NCBI RefSeq assembly: GCF_022808175.1
Contig: NZ_JALGBX010000008.1
Span: 62,001 to 126,000 of the forward strand
Direction: 5' to 3'
From: Streptomyces sp. AP-93
Lineage (GTDB): Bacteria; Actinomycetota; Actinomycetes; Streptomycetales; Streptomycetaceae
DNA: 64,000 nucleotides
Shown here: piece after piece, positions 51,691 through 60,547 of the stretch
How the letters are laid out: every line of letters begins with the position of its first letter
Position numbering within the stretch: the stretch's first letter is position 1
Position numbers and translations under genes: made by a program
The notes under the pieces: generated by a model
Seen by the model: the letters and a program-made list of their open reading frames with translations, nothing else
The model's database searches: none
Told to the model about the DNA's origin: nothing

Positions 51691-51699
51691 GGACCCGGC

Positions 51700-52386
51700 T
51701 CAGGTCGTGGCTTCCGGGCGGCGGGTCTTCTGCCAGGGGTACTGGGGGGCCGGAGTGGGTTCGGAGAGGGCCGGGGGCTCGGGGGTGGGGGTGGGGGTGT
51801 TCCATGTGGGAGGAGTGTGGGGGAGGTCGTCGGCCGGCGCTCTGGACCAGTCCCGCAGGGCGCCCGACTCGACGTCGATCTGGGCCGACAGGTGTGACAG
51901 GTCGTCCTCCGCGAAGCGCCGGGCGCGGTCGCGCGCCGCCCAGCGCAGCGAGTCCGCCGCCTGCGTGATCTGCGCCGTGCGCTCCCGCAGGTCCGGCAGG
52001 ACCGCCGCGATCCGCTGCCGGTCGGGCTCCGCCTCCAGCCGCTTCAGTTCGTCGTCGAGTTCGTGCCCGTGCCCGCTCAGCCGCTCGAACAGCCCGATCG
52101 ACTCCTTCAGCGAGGCATCCGTCTGGACCCCTGCATAGAGCGCCTGCTGCGTCGCCCGCATCGAGTTGCGCAGATCCAGCCGCAGCGTGGCCAGCGCGCC
52201 CGTGACACCGACCTGGCCGAAGCTGCGGGCCTTCAGGGTGGTGTCCTCCACCGTGCGGCGGGCCTGGGTGATGGTCCGGTCCACGCCGCGCGCGGCAGCC
52301 TTGACCACCTTCGTCGTCACGTAGACACCGAGCCCCAGAAAGGCGAACAGCAGCACCAGGGCCACGATGATAAAAGTCGCCTCCAT
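51700..52386 (-). CDS. Membrane-anchored coiled-coil protein, hypothetical
   Basis: A 228-residue protein with an N-terminal membrane segment (ATFIIVALVLLFAFLGLGVYV), a long amphipathic helical region likely to form coiled coil (about 25-165, with LFERLSGHGHELDDELKRLEAEPDRQRIAAVLPDLRERTAQ) and a Pro/Thr-rich C-terminal tail. It should sit in the membrane with the body in the cytoplasm. No recognised domain. It follows leuS but has its own 160-base leader. Confidence 0.78.
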   Translation of the reverse strand: MEATFIIVALVLLFAFLGLGVYVTTKVVKAAARGVDRTITQARRTVEDTTLKARSFGQVGVTGALATLRLDLRNSMRATQQALYAGVQTDASLKESIGLFERLSGHGHELDDELKRLEAEPDRQRIAAVLPDLRERTAQITQAADSLRWAARDRARRFAEDDLSHLSAQIDVESGALRDWSRAPADDLPHTPPTWNTPTPTPEPPALSEPTPAPQYPWQKTRRPEATT

Positions 52387-52494
52387 GAGGGTCCCTTCCC
52401 CAGCCGATTACGTTCCCTCCACCGTAAACGCCACGGGCAGGCCGCGGGTTCCAATCGAACCCCCAACCTGCCCGTACGGGAATACCCCTAGACG

Positions 52495-52559
52495 CGTCAG
52501 ACGGACGCCTCAGACGGAGACGTCAGACAGAGACGTCAGACAGAGACGTCAGACGACGA
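52495..52559. repeat. 13-bp tandem repeat across the leuS stop codon
   Basis: Five units of CGTCAGACAGAGA or close variants run through the leuS stop codon (52549-52551), the last unit being coding. Confidence 0.85.
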
Positions 52560-55437
52560 TGTTCACCAGCTTCGGCGCGCGCACGATCACCTTGCGGATC
52601 TCCGCCCCGCCCAGCGCCGCCACGACCGCCTCGTCGCCCAGCGCCAGCTGCTCCAGCTCTGCGTCGTTGATCGCCGGAGACACCTCCAGGCGGGCCTTGA
52701 CCTTGCCCTTGATCTGGACGACGCACGTGACGCTCTCGTCCACGACGTACGCCGGGTCCGCGACCGGGAAGTCCTGGTGGACGACCGACTCGCCGTGGCC
52801 CAGCCGCTGCCACAGCTCCTCGGCGATGTGCGGCGCCAGCGGGGCCACCAGCAGCACCAGCCGCTCCGCGACGGAACGCTCCAGCGGCCGGCCCGCCTTC
52901 GTCAGGGTGTTGTTCAGCTCGGTGATCTTCGCGATGGCGGTGTTGAAGCGCAGTCCGGCCATGTCGCCGCCGACCCCGTCGATCGCCTTGTGCAGCGCGC
53001 GCAGGGTGGCCTCGTCCGGCTCCGCGTCGACGACCGTCACGGCGCCCGTCTCCTCGTCCACCACGTTGCGCCACAGGCGCTGCAGCAGCCGGTACTGGCC
53101 GACCACGGCCCGGGTGTCCCAGGGGCGCGAGACGTCCAGCGGGCCCATCGCCATCTCGTACAGGCGCAGGGTGTCCGCGCCGTACTCCTCGCAGATCTCG
53201 TCCGGCGTGACGGCGTTCTTCAGGGACTTGCCCATCTTGCCGTGCTCGCGCTTCACCGGCTCGCCCTGGTGGAAGTAGCCGCCGTCCCGCTCCTCGACCT
53301 CGGCCGCCGGGACGTACACACCGCGCGAGTCGGTGTACGCGTACGCCTGGATCATGCCCTGGTTGAACAGCTTGTGGAACGGCTCCACCGAGGAAACGTG
53401 CCCCAGGTCGAACAGCACCTTGGACCAGAAGCGCGCGTACAGCAGGTGCAGCACCGCGTGCTCGGCGCCGCCCACGTACAGGTCGACGCCGCCGTGCGGC
53501 TGGCCCTCGCGCGGGCCCATCCAGTACTGCTCGATCTCCGGGTCGACCAGGGCCGAGCCGTTGTTCGGGTCCAGGTAGCGCAGCTCGTACCAGCAGGAGC
53601 CGGCCCAGTTCGGCATGGTGTTGGTCTCGCGCCGGAACGGGCGCACCCCGCGCCCGTCGCCCAGGTCCAGCTCGACGTTGACCCACTCCGCGTTGCGCGA
53701 CAGCGGGGTCTCCGGCTTGGAGGTGGCGTCGTCCGGCTCGAAGGTGCGCGGCGAGTAGTCCTCGACCTCCGGCAGCTCCAGCGGCAGCATCGACTCGGGC
53801 AGCGGGTAGGCGACGCCGTCCTCGTCGTAGACGATCGGGAAGGGCTCGCCCCAGTACCGCTGGCGGCTGAACAGCCAGTCGCGCAGGCGGAAGTTGACGG
53901 TGCCCTCGCCGATGCCGCGCCCGGCCAGCCAGTCGGTGATCGCGGCCTTGGCCTCGACCACGCCCAGACCGTCCAGCGAGACGCCCTCGCCCGTCGAGTT
54001 GACGATGGTGCCGTCGTACGAGGAGAACGCGTCCTCCCACTCCAGCGGGTCGGCGTCGCGGTCGTCCGTGGGCTGGACGACGCAGCGCATCGGCAGCTCG
54101 AAGGCGCGCGCGAACTCGAAGTCGCGGCTGTCGTGCGCCGGAACGGCCATGATCGCGCCGGTGCCGTAGCCCATCAGCACGTAGTCCGCGATGAAGACGG
54201 GGACCAGGTCGCCGCTGACCGGGTTGGTCGCGTACGCGCCGGTGAAGACACCGGTCTTGTCCTTGGCCTCGGCCTGCCGCTCTACGTCCGACTTCGCGGC
54301 GGCCTGCTTGCGGTACGAGTCCACGGCCTCGCCGGGGGTCGCGTTGCCGCCGGTCCACAGCTGGTGGGTGCCCTCGGGCCACTCGGCCGGGACGATCTTC
54401 CCGACCAGCTCGTGCTCCGGCGCCAGCACCATGTACGTGGCGCCGAACAGCGTGTCGGGGCGGGTGGTGAAGACGGTGATGGCGTCGCCGTCGCCGACCG
54501 CGAAGTCGACGCGCGCGCCCTCGCTGCGGCCGATCCAGTTGCGCTGCTGCAGCTTGATGGCCTCGGGCCAGTCCAGCGCGTCCAGGTCGTCGATCAGGCG
54601 GTCGGCGTAGGCCGTGATCCGCATGTTCCACTGGCTCAGCTTGGACTTGAAGACGGGGAAGTTGCCGCGCTCGGACCGGTTGTCGGCGGTGACTTCCTCG
54701 TTGGCCAGTACGGTGCCCAGCCCGGGGCACCAGTTGACGGGCGCGTCCGAGGCGTACGCCAGCCGGTACTCGTTCAGTACGTCGGCCCGCTCGCCCGCGC
54801 TCAGCGCGGCCCAGGAGGCTCCGCCGGGCAGCTCACGGGAGCCGTCCTCGAAGGCGGCGACCAGCTCGGCGATGGGCCGGGCCTTCGCGGCGTCCGCGTC
54901 GTACCAGGAGTTGTAGATCTGCAGGAAGATCCACTGGGTCCACTTGTAGTAGTCCGGGTCGATCGTCGCGAACGACCGGCGCTTGTCGTGGCCCAGACCC
55001 AGCCGGCGCAGCTGGACCTTCATGTTCTCGATGTTCGCCTCGGTCGACACGCGCGGGTGCGTACCGGTCTGCACGGCGTACTGCTCGGCCGGCAGGCCGA
55101 AGGCGTCGAACCCCAGGGTGTGCAGGACGTTGTGGCCGGTCATCCGCTGGTGGCGGGCGAAGACGTCGGTGGCGATGTACCCGAGCGGGTGGCCGACGTG
55201 CAGGCCCGCACCCGAGGGGTACGGGAACATGTCCATGATGAACTTCTTCGGGCGCGCCACGACGGCCGCAGCCTGAGAAGACTCGGTGCCGGCCAGGTCA
55301 CCGGTCGGGTTCGGGGCCTCGTACGTGCCCTGCGCGTCCCATACGTCCTGCCAGCGTGCCTCGATGTCGGCGGCCATGGCAGCCGTGTAACGGTGCGCCT
55401 CGGCCGCCTCGGGGGCCGGGGTGTTCGTCTCGCTCAT
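52549..55437 (-). CDS. leuS: Leucine-tRNA ligase
   Basis: A 962-residue class I aminoacyl-tRNA synthetase. The HIGH motif appears as HVGH in [20 protein letters not shown], the KMSKS motif as KMGKS in [15 protein letters not shown], and the CP1 editing domain is present ([19 protein letters not shown] and [20 protein letters not shown]). Upstream lies a leader peptide with three consecutive Leu codons and a U-run terminator, so charging of tRNA-Leu likely feeds back on its own synthesis. The sequence is complete. Confidence 0.98.
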   Translation of the reverse strand: MSETNTPAPEAAEAHRYTAAMAADIEARWQDVWDAQGTYEAPNPTGDLAGTESSQAAAVVARPKKFIMDMFPYPSGAGLHVGHPLGYIATDVFARHQRMTGHNVLHTLGFDAFGLPAEQYAVQTGTHPRVSTEANIENMKVQLRRLGLGHDKRRSFATIDPDYYKWTQWIFLQIYNSWYDADAAKARPIAELVAAFEDGSRELPGGASWAALSAGERADVLNEYRLAYASDAPVNWCPGLGTVLANEEVTADNRSERGNFPVFKSKLSQWNMRITAYADRLIDDLDALDWPEAIKLQQRNWIGRSEGARVDFAVGDGDAITVFTTRPDTLFGATYMVLAPEHELVGKIVPAEWPEGTHQLWTGGNATPGEAVDSYRKQAAAKSDVERQAEAKDKTGVFTGAYATNPVSGDLVPVFIADYVLMGYGTGAIMAVPAHDSRDFEFARAFELPMRCVVQPTDDRDADPLEWEDAFSSYDGTIVNSTGEGVSLDGLGVVEAKAAITDWLAGRGIGEGTVNFRLRDWLFSRQRYWGEPFPIVYDEDGVAYPLPESMLPLELPEVEDYSPRTFEPDDATSKPETPLSRNAEWVNVELDLGDGRGVRPFRRETNTMPNWAGSCWYELRYLDPNNGSALVDPEIEQYWMGPREGQPHGGVDLYVGGAEHAVLHLLYARFWSKVLFDLGHVSSVEPFHKLFNQGMIQAYAYTDSRGVYVPAAEVEERDGGYFHQGEPVKREHGKMGKSLKNAVTPDEICEEYGADTLRLYEMAMGPLDVSRPWDTRAVVGQYRLLQRLWRNVVDEETGAVTVVDAEPDEATLRALHKAIDGVGGDMAGLRFNTAIAKITELNNTLTKAGRPLERSVAERLVLLVAPLAPHIAEELWQRLGHGESVVHQDFPVADPAYVVDESVTCVVQIKGKVKARLEVSPAINDAELEQLALGDEAVVAALGGAEIRKVIVRAPKLVNIVV

Positions 55438-55486
55438 GATTCCTGAAGCTCCATCGATCGTCTCTGCCGGTTCTGCTGCCCAAACG

Positions 55487-55511
55487 AAAAAACCCCTCGC
55501 ACAGGAGGGGG
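55487..55511 (-). terminator. Intrinsic terminator in the leuS leader (attenuator)
   Basis: On the minus strand, CCCCTC, a 6-base loop and GAGGGG are followed by six T residues, 50 bases before the leuS start and after the leader peptide. A terminator with a clear U-run upstream of the gene it precedes indicates transcription attenuation. Confidence 0.8.
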
Positions 55512-55551
55512 CGCCGCGCCGGGGCCGACCGCTTCGTGGGGTCGGAACTGT

Positions 55552-55590
55552 TCAGCGCGGCTCGGTAAGCAGAAGGCGTACGGCACGCAT
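55552..55590 (-). CDS. leuS leader peptide
   Basis: A 12-codon frame, MRAVRLLLTEPR, with three consecutive Leu codons (CTT CTG CTT) followed by a stop, then about 40 bases and the terminator. The arrangement is that of classic ribosome-mediated attenuation. The ribosome site is weak, and antiterminator pairing was not worked out in full. Confidence 0.7.
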   Translation of the reverse strand: MRAVRLLLTEPR

Positions 55591-55655
55591 GGCGTCAGGG
55601 TACCGCAGCGGCCCCGAGGGGCGCTCTGCCCTTCCGGCCGGTGGACGCACAACGA

Positions 55656-55687
55656 GAAGCGGGCCACCGTTTCCGGTGGCCCGCTTC
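55656..55687 (-). terminator. Terminator after the first tRNA-Ala
   Basis: A perfect 14-bp stem GAAGCGGGCCACCG / CGGTGGCCCGCTTC with a 4-base loop (TTTC on the plus strand), 7 bases beyond the tRNA 3' end. Confidence 0.8.
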
Positions 55688-55694
55688 TTCACTG

Positions 55695-55767
55695 TGGAGC
55701 TATGGAGAATTGAACTCCAGACCTCCTGCATGCCATGCAGGCGCTCTACCAACTGAGCTATAGCCCC
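55695..55767 (-). tRNA. tRNA-Ala (GGC anticodon), copy 1
   Basis: A 73-base cloverleaf without encoded CCA. The acceptor arms are GGGGCTA/TAGCTCC, the anticodon stem is CCTGC/GCAGG around ATGGCAT (anticodon GGC), and GTTCAATTC marks the T arm. The discriminator base is A. Confidence 0.97.
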
Positions 55768-55952
55768 TCGTCTTGCCTGCCGCTTCGCGGCCCGTTTCCG
55801 GTTCCCCTTGGCGACATCCCAAACATTACACGGTGATGGGCCTGGTCCAAAAATCGGTTTCCGCGGACCCCGGGCCATGTCCGTTTCGTGGCGATTCGTC
55901 ACATGCCCCGGCTGGTTGCGCGTCTCGCGTCACGTCATTGCGCGTCCCCGCG

Positions 55953-56186
55953 TCACGCCCTGGCGAACTGGTAGAACCGCTTCAGCGTGCAGTGCTCGTC
56001 GAGCAGCCGCCCGTAGATCGGCTCGCCCTCCAGTTCGCGGTACGTCTCGATCGGGTCGCCTTTTATGATCAGCGCCCGCGCGCATTCCTCGCACCAGTAC
56101 TGGTAGTCGGGGTTGACCGGCTCCATGTCCCGCACGATCGGCGTGCCGTTGTTGCACCAGTCGCACCGCCGCCGGTGTGCACCCAT
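55953..56186 (-). CDS. Small zinc-ribbon-like hypothetical protein
   Basis: A 77-residue protein with two Cys pairs, CDWC (C8, C11) and CEEC (C32, C35), that can hold a zinc ion, followed by an acidic/aromatic tail (YRELEGEPIYGRLLDEHCTLKRFYQFARA). No known family is recognised. It is located between the two tRNA-Ala genes, on the same strand. Function unknown. Confidence 0.75.
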   Translation of the reverse strand: MGAHRRRCDWCNNGTPIVRDMEPVNPDYQYWCEECARALIIKGDPIETYRELEGEPIYGRLLDEHCTLKRFYQFARA

Positions 56187-56285
56187 CCGTCAGCGACTCC
56201 CTCCCGCGTCGGGCCGTCGTCGTCCCCCTCCGGCCGTCCGATTCTGCCATGCCGGTGCCCGCTCAGGGAGCTGCGGACAAAAGCA

Positions 56286-56317
56286 AAGATCCCGCCCCCT
56301 GTTGGGGACGGGATCTT
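56286..56317 (-). terminator. Terminator after the second tRNA-Ala
   Basis: On the minus strand AAGATCCCGTCCCC, ACAG-type loop and GGGGGCGGGATCTT, followed by TTTGCTTTT; 6 bases past the tRNA. Confidence 0.85.
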
Positions 56318-56322
56318 GATTG

Positions 56323-56395
56323 TGGAGCTATGGAGAATTGAACTCCAGACCTCCTGCATGCCATGCAGGCGCTCTACCAACTGAGCTATAGCCCC
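56323..56395 (-). tRNA. tRNA-Ala (GGC anticodon), copy 2
   Basis: Identical over all 73 bases to the copy at 55695-55767. It has its own terminator. Confidence 0.97.
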
Positions 56396-56506
56396 GCTCT
56401 CCGCGACGCTCCCCCCGTTTCCGGTGTTCTGCGCTGCGAACAAGAAGAACTCTAGCCTGTGACCAGCCGGAAAGTGAAATCCGGGTGGGAGCCGCTCCGA
56501 GTGGGC

Positions 56507-57181
56507 TCAGTCGTCGTCGCCGAGCACCGGTTCGGGCAGCGTGCCGGCGTTGTGTTCCATCAGCCGCCAGCCTCGCGCACCCTCGCCCAGGACGGACCAG
56601 CAGCAGTTGGAGAGCCCGCCCAGGCCTTCCCAGTAGTACGACTCCAGGCCCAGCAGGCGGCCGATCGTCGTACGGATGGTGCCGCCGTGGCTGACCACCA
56701 CGAGCGTGCCGTCGGAGGGCAGCCGGTCGGCGTGCTCCAGCACCACCGGCGCGGCCCGGTCGGCGACCTCGGTCTCCAGCTCGCCGCCGCCGCGGCGGAC
56801 CGCCTCGCCGCGCTTCCACGCCGCGTACTGGTCGCCGTACTTGTCCAGGATCTCGTCGTGCGTGAGGCCCTGCCATTCGCCGGCGTACGTCTCGCGCAGC
56901 GCCTCGTCGTGCGTCACCGCCAGACCCGTGACGGCCGCCAGCTCGGCAGCCGTGGCGGCGGCGCGCATCAGGTCCGAGGCGACGATGGCGTCGGGCTTCA
57001 GCGAGGCGAGCAGCCGGGCGGCACGGCGCGCCTGCGCCACACCGTCCTCGGTCAGCTCGATGTCCGTGGAGCCCTGGAAGCGGCGCTCCAGGTTCCACGA
57101 GGTCTGACCGTGCCGCCACAGGACGATCTTGCGGTTGGTCCGGCCGATGGTGCCGGTCGTGCCGTCGTGAGTCGCGCTCAG
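56507..57181 (-). CDS. Histidine phosphatase family protein, apparent CTG start
   Basis: A 224-residue phosphoglycerate-mutase-like phosphatase. The phospho-His motif LWRHGQTSWN is at about 21-30, the second half has TLVVVSHGGTIRTTIGRLLG with the second active His. The frame upstream of the RHG motif contains only one possible start, CTG at 57181, which overlaps the rsfS stop as CTGA; a TGA lies three codons before it in frame. The next ATG/GTG-type start (57040) would delete the catalytic motif. Substrate unknown; coupled to rsfS. Confidence 0.88.
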   Translation of the reverse strand: MSATHDGTTGTIGRTNRKIVLWRHGQTSWNLERRFQGSTDIELTEDGVAQARRAARLLASLKPDAIVASDLMRAAATAAELAAVTGLAVTHDEALRETYAGEWQGLTHDEILDKYGDQYAAWKRGEAVRRGGGELETEVADRAAPVVLEHADRLPSDGTLVVVSHGGTIRTTIGRLLGLESYYWEGLGGLSNCCWSVLGEGARGWRLMEHNAGTLPEPVLGDDD

Positions 57182-57624
57182 AACAGATCACCGTCCAGGT
57201 CTTCATCGCCCTGCGCGGCACGCAGCGCAGCGTGCTCCTCGGCCTTGCCCTTGGTGAGCTTGGCGTCCTCGGGGAGGTCGATCTCGGGGCAGTCCTTCCA
57301 CAGACGCTCCAGCGCGTAGAAGACGCGCTCCTCGCTGTGCTGCACGTGGACGACGATGTCGATGTAGTCGAGCAGGATCCAGCGCGCGTCGCGGTCGCCT
57401 TCGCGGCGCACCGGCTTGGCGCCCAGCTCCTTCAGGAGCTTCTCCTCGATCTCGTCGACGATCGACTTGACCTGGCGGTCGTTGGGGGCCGAAGCGAGCA
57501 GGAAGGCGTCGGTGATCGACAGCACGTCGCTGACGTCGTACGCGATGATGTCGTGCGCGAGCCGGTCGGCCGCGGCCTGGGCGGCGGCGGTGATGAGCTC
57601 GATGGAGCGGTCCGTGGCGGTCAC
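57178..57624 (-). CDS. rsfS: Ribosome silencing factor RsfS
   Basis: A 148-residue protein of the RsfS/YbeB (DUF143) family that binds L14 of the large subunit and prevents subunit joining in slow growth. Conserved segments are DIIAYDVSDVLSITDAFLLASAPNDRQVKSIVDEIEE and WILLDYIDIVVHVQHSEERVFYALERLWKD. The acidic tail ends DGDLF. Order nadD-LCP-rsfS-phosphatase is typical for Streptomyces. Confidence 0.96.
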   Translation of the reverse strand: MTATDRSIELITAAAQAAADRLAHDIIAYDVSDVLSITDAFLLASAPNDRQVKSIVDEIEEKLLKELGAKPVRREGDRDARWILLDYIDIVVHVQHSEERVFYALERLWKDCPEIDLPEDAKLTKGKAEEHAALRAAQGDEDLDGDLF

Positions 57625-57764
57625 TGGCCATGCTTTCGGGTTGGCGGGCAGATCCTTACAAGGGTCTCATGTACCGCCGACACCGCCCGCGCGCAGCGTG
57701 CCGCGCGGGCGGAGCCGCGCCCGACGGGCGCCGCCGGAGTAGGCCGCAGTAGGCCTCGGAGGCA

Positions 57765-59507
57765 CTAGGACGGTTTGTAATCCTTGCCCAGCGTCACCAC
57801 GATGTCCGCGTTCACCGCGTTCTCGGCCTTCTTCACGGCCGTCTCGGGCAGTCCCAGCGTCTTGGCGACCTCGATCGCCTTCTCCCGCTGCGCGTCGTCC
57901 TGGTACGTGATCTGCGACGCGGGCACGGTCTTGTCGGCCTTGCCGCCGTCCACCAGGGTGTAGCCGCCGTTGAGCAGGGCCGCCTTCGCCGCCGTGTTCG
58001 TCTTGTCGTCGCCGGTCGCGTCCTTCAGGCCGACCCTCGGCAGGGCACCGGGCTGGGCGTCCGTGACGGAGCCGCCGAGGACCTCCTTGACCACCTTCTT
58101 GTTGGCCTCGTCCGTGAGGCCGCCGTCCGGCTTCACCCCGAGCACGTCGGTGCGGTACGCGCCCACCTTGGCGTGCTCGCCGAGCTTGGCCAGCAGTGCG
58201 CCCAGCGTCTGCGCGTTCAGCGCCGGGTCCAGGATCTGCCCGGTGGTCTCCACGGTCATCGCCGCCGACTTCGGATCGCCGGGCACCTTGCGCAGCAGGC
58301 CCAGCAGGACCTTGCCGAGCCGGTCCAGCTGCTTGGCCTCCGGTTCGCCCTGCGCCCGGTACGTGGCGTACGCGACGGCCATCGCACCGCTGAGGCTCTG
58401 CTTGGGCCCCTGGCCGACGGCGGGCGCCTTCACCGCGTCGTCCGCCGGGACGGCCACGTCGGTGTCGACCTCGATGCCGCCGACCAGCTCGACGAAGTTT
58501 TCCAGGAAGGGGGTGTCCAGCCGCCAGGTGCCGCCGATGCGGGTGCCGAAGACCGAGTCGAGGGATTCCCGTACGCCCAAGCCCCCGTCTTCGACGGCCT
58601 TGCCCAGCTGGGCCGTGGTGCCGTCGTCCTTGGAGACGTTCAGCGTGTTCGGCACCAGGACGGTGGCGCCCTTCTTCGTGGTCACGTTGTCGACGAGCAG
58701 CGCCGTGGAGGTGCCGCCCTTCCTGGTGTTGTGCACGTGCACGACGATCATGTCGCGCTTCTGCGGGCCCGTGGCCGCCGCACCGTTCGACGCCTTGCCG
58801 GGGCCCTCCAGGAACGGCAGCTTGCCCGCGTACCAGAGGTAGCCGAGGCCCGCGACGACGAAGAGCGCCAGGACGACGATCAGCGCCACCACCCGGTTGC
58901 GGCCGCGCCGGCGGGCCTCCTCGCGGCGCTCGGTCCGGCTCTCGGTGAAGGCGAGCCAGTCGATGACGTCCTCGGAGTCCTCGTCCGGCTGGTCGATGAA
59001 AGCGAACTGCTCGGTCTGGTACGAGGGCCCCTGCCCCTGCGCGCCCGCCCCGTCGCCGGCCCGGCGGGGCTCCGGGACCTGCGCGGCGGGACGGAACTCC
59101 GGCTCGGGTGCGGGAGCCCGCAGGGGCGCCTGCGCCGGAGCCTCGGGAGCGGCCTGCTGCGGGATCCACTGCTGGGTGGCCTGGGTGTCGTACTGGGGCG
59201 TGGACTGGGTGTCGTACCCGTACTGCGGGGCATGCGAAGTCTGCGGGTACTGCTGCTGGGGCTGCTGAGGCTGCTGCGGGTAGTACTGCGGGGCCTGCTG
59301 CTGGGGCTGCTGGGCCTGCTGCCCGCCGTACCCCTGGTAGTCGTAGCCGTAGCCCTGCTCGTACTGCTGCTGCTCGTAGGGGGGCGCGGGCTCGGGGGCG
59401 GGCTGCGCGGGCACCTGGCCGTACACCGGCCGCCCGTACGCGTCGTAGCCGACGAGCTGCTGCTCCTGGCCGGCATACGGGTCGTACGGCTCGTGTCGGT
59501 CGTTCAC
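57765..59507 (-). CDS. LCP-like membrane protein with LytR C-terminal domain
   Basis: A 580-residue protein. Residues 1-160 are a Gln/Pro/Tyr-rich cytoplasmic region with PQQP repeats. One membrane segment lies at about 205-225 (VVALIVVLALFVVAGLGYLWY). The extracellular part holds an LCP-type domain (about 250-410) and a C-terminal LytR_C domain (about 480-578). In LCP enzymes that transfer glycopolymers to peptidoglycan, conserved Asp and Arg residues are found in the SIPRDS-type motif; here the corresponding stretch reads VLVPNTLNVS, so the catalytic residues seem lost. A scaffold role is plausible. Confidence 0.85.
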   Translation of the reverse strand: MNDRHEPYDPYAGQEQQLVGYDAYGRPVYGQVPAQPAPEPAPPYEQQQYEQGYGYDYQGYGGQQAQQPQQQAPQYYPQQPQQPQQQYPQTSHAPQYGYDTQSTPQYDTQATQQWIPQQAAPEAPAQAPLRAPAPEPEFRPAAQVPEPRRAGDGAGAQGQGPSYQTEQFAFIDQPDEDSEDVIDWLAFTESRTERREEARRRGRNRVVALIVVLALFVVAGLGYLWYAGKLPFLEGPGKASNGAAATGPQKRDMIVVHVHNTRKGGTSTALLVDNVTTKKGATVLVPNTLNVSKDDGTTAQLGKAVEDGGLGVRESLDSVFGTRIGGTWRLDTPFLENFVELVGGIEVDTDVAVPADDAVKAPAVGQGPKQSLSGAMAVAYATYRAQGEPEAKQLDRLGKVLLGLLRKVPGDPKSAAMTVETTGQILDPALNAQTLGALLAKLGEHAKVGAYRTDVLGVKPDGGLTDEANKKVVKEVLGGSVTDAQPGALPRVGLKDATGDDKTNTAAKAALLNGGYTLVDGGKADKTVPASQITYQDDAQREKAIEVAKTLGLPETAVKKAENAVNADIVVTLGKDYKPS

Positions 59508-59531
59508 CGCGGGGCCCCTCTCTCCGGAAGC

Positions 59532-60149
59532 TCAGGCTCCCCGGTACAGCTCACGCTTGTCGATGTAGCGGACCACGCCGTCGGGCACGAGGTACCAGAC
59601 AGGATCCCCCTTGGCCACGCGGGCACGGCAGTCCGTGGACGAAATGGCCAGCGCCGGAACCTCGACGAGGGAGACGCCCCCCTCGGGCAGGCCGTCGTCG
59701 GTGAGCACGTGGCCCGGCCGGGTGACGCCGATGAAGTGCGCGAGGGCGAAGAGCTCCTCGGCGTTCCGCCAGGTCAGGATCTGTGCAAGGGCGTCGGCGC
59801 CGGTGATGAAGAAGAGGTCGGCGTCGTCGTTGAGGGCGCTCAGGTCCCTCAGGGTGTCGATCGTGTACGTCGGGCCACCGCGGTCGATGTCGATGCGGCT
59901 CACCGAGAACTGCGGGTTCGAAGCGGTCGCGATGACCGTCATCAGGTACCGGTCCTCGGCGGACGACACGGCCCGCTGCGACTTCTGCCACGGCTCGCCG
60001 GTCGGTACGAACATCACCTCGTCGAGGTGGAACAGCGCGGCCACCTCACTGGCGGCCACCAGGTGTCCGTGGTGGATCGGGTCGAATGTCCCGCCCATCA
60101 CCCCGAGCCTGCGCTTGACCGGGCCGGTAGGCATTTCCTGCTCTCCCAT
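59532..60149 (-). CDS. nadD: Nicotinate-nucleotide adenylyltransferase
   Basis: A 205-residue enzyme that converts nicotinate mononucleotide and ATP to deamido-NAD. The nucleotide-binding motif is [20 protein letters not shown] with the (H/T)xGH signature, and the C-terminal [18 protein letters not shown] is the ISSTxxR motif. It lies 24 bases upstream of the LCP-like gene. Confidence 0.96.
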   Translation of the reverse strand: MGEQEMPTGPVKRRLGVMGGTFDPIHHGHLVAASEVAALFHLDEVMFVPTGEPWQKSQRAVSSAEDRYLMTVIATASNPQFSVSRIDIDRGGPTYTIDTLRDLSALNDDADLFFITGADALAQILTWRNAEELFALAHFIGVTRPGHVLTDDGLPEGGVSLVEVPALAISSTDCRARVAKGDPVWYLVPDGVVRYIDKRELYRGA

Positions 60150-60238
60150 GAGCGCAGAGCCTACTGGCCCGGTGGCGCGGCAGGGACCCGCCTACGGGTG
60201 CGTACGCGACGTACTCGACGGAGTGGGCGTTCTGGGGT

Positions 60239-60406
60239 TCAGCGGTCCCGGTTCATGCGCGTGGTGACCCACAGCATCAGCATGAGGATGAAGAAGGCGG
60301 CGCCACCGGTCAGGTACGGGTTCAGGCTGTCGTGGTTGCCGCCGTGCTTCTCGGCTCCCTCGGAGGCGAGGACGACCAGGTTGTGGGCGGTGGAGGCGAG
60401 GCTCAT
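60239..60406 (-). CDS. Small single-pass membrane protein
   Basis: A 55-residue protein: a hydrophilic N-terminal half (MSLASTAHNLVVLASEGAEK) and one membrane segment (LTGGAAFFILMLMLWVTTR) before a short basic tail. No family recognised. It is divergent from the M48 protease gene 141 bases away. A similar small gene beside nadD is, to my knowledge, usual in Streptomyces. Confidence 0.7.
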   Translation of the reverse strand: MSLASTAHNLVVLASEGAEKHGGNHDSLNPYLTGGAAFFILMLMLWVTTRMNRDR

Positions 60407-60547
60407 CAGGCAGGTACCTATCGGGTCGGGGAGCGGGCGGAGATTTCGCTCACATCGTATGCGGGGGCCTGGGGCACGCTCACGCCGACTCAGGCGTTGG
60501 AGAGGATAGACGGGCGGCCAGCCGCACACATCAACGGGGAGGGCGCT

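Noticed and set aside
52777..55446. An 889-codon open frame antisense to leuS
   Set aside because: LeuS on the minus strand is complete with HIGH, editing and KMSKS motifs. Long antisense frames are usual in high-GC coding sequence.
55438..55600. T-box riboswitch upstream of leuS
   Set aside because: No T-box sequence (TGGNACCGCG type) is visible; the leader peptide with a Leu run and a terminator explains the region better.
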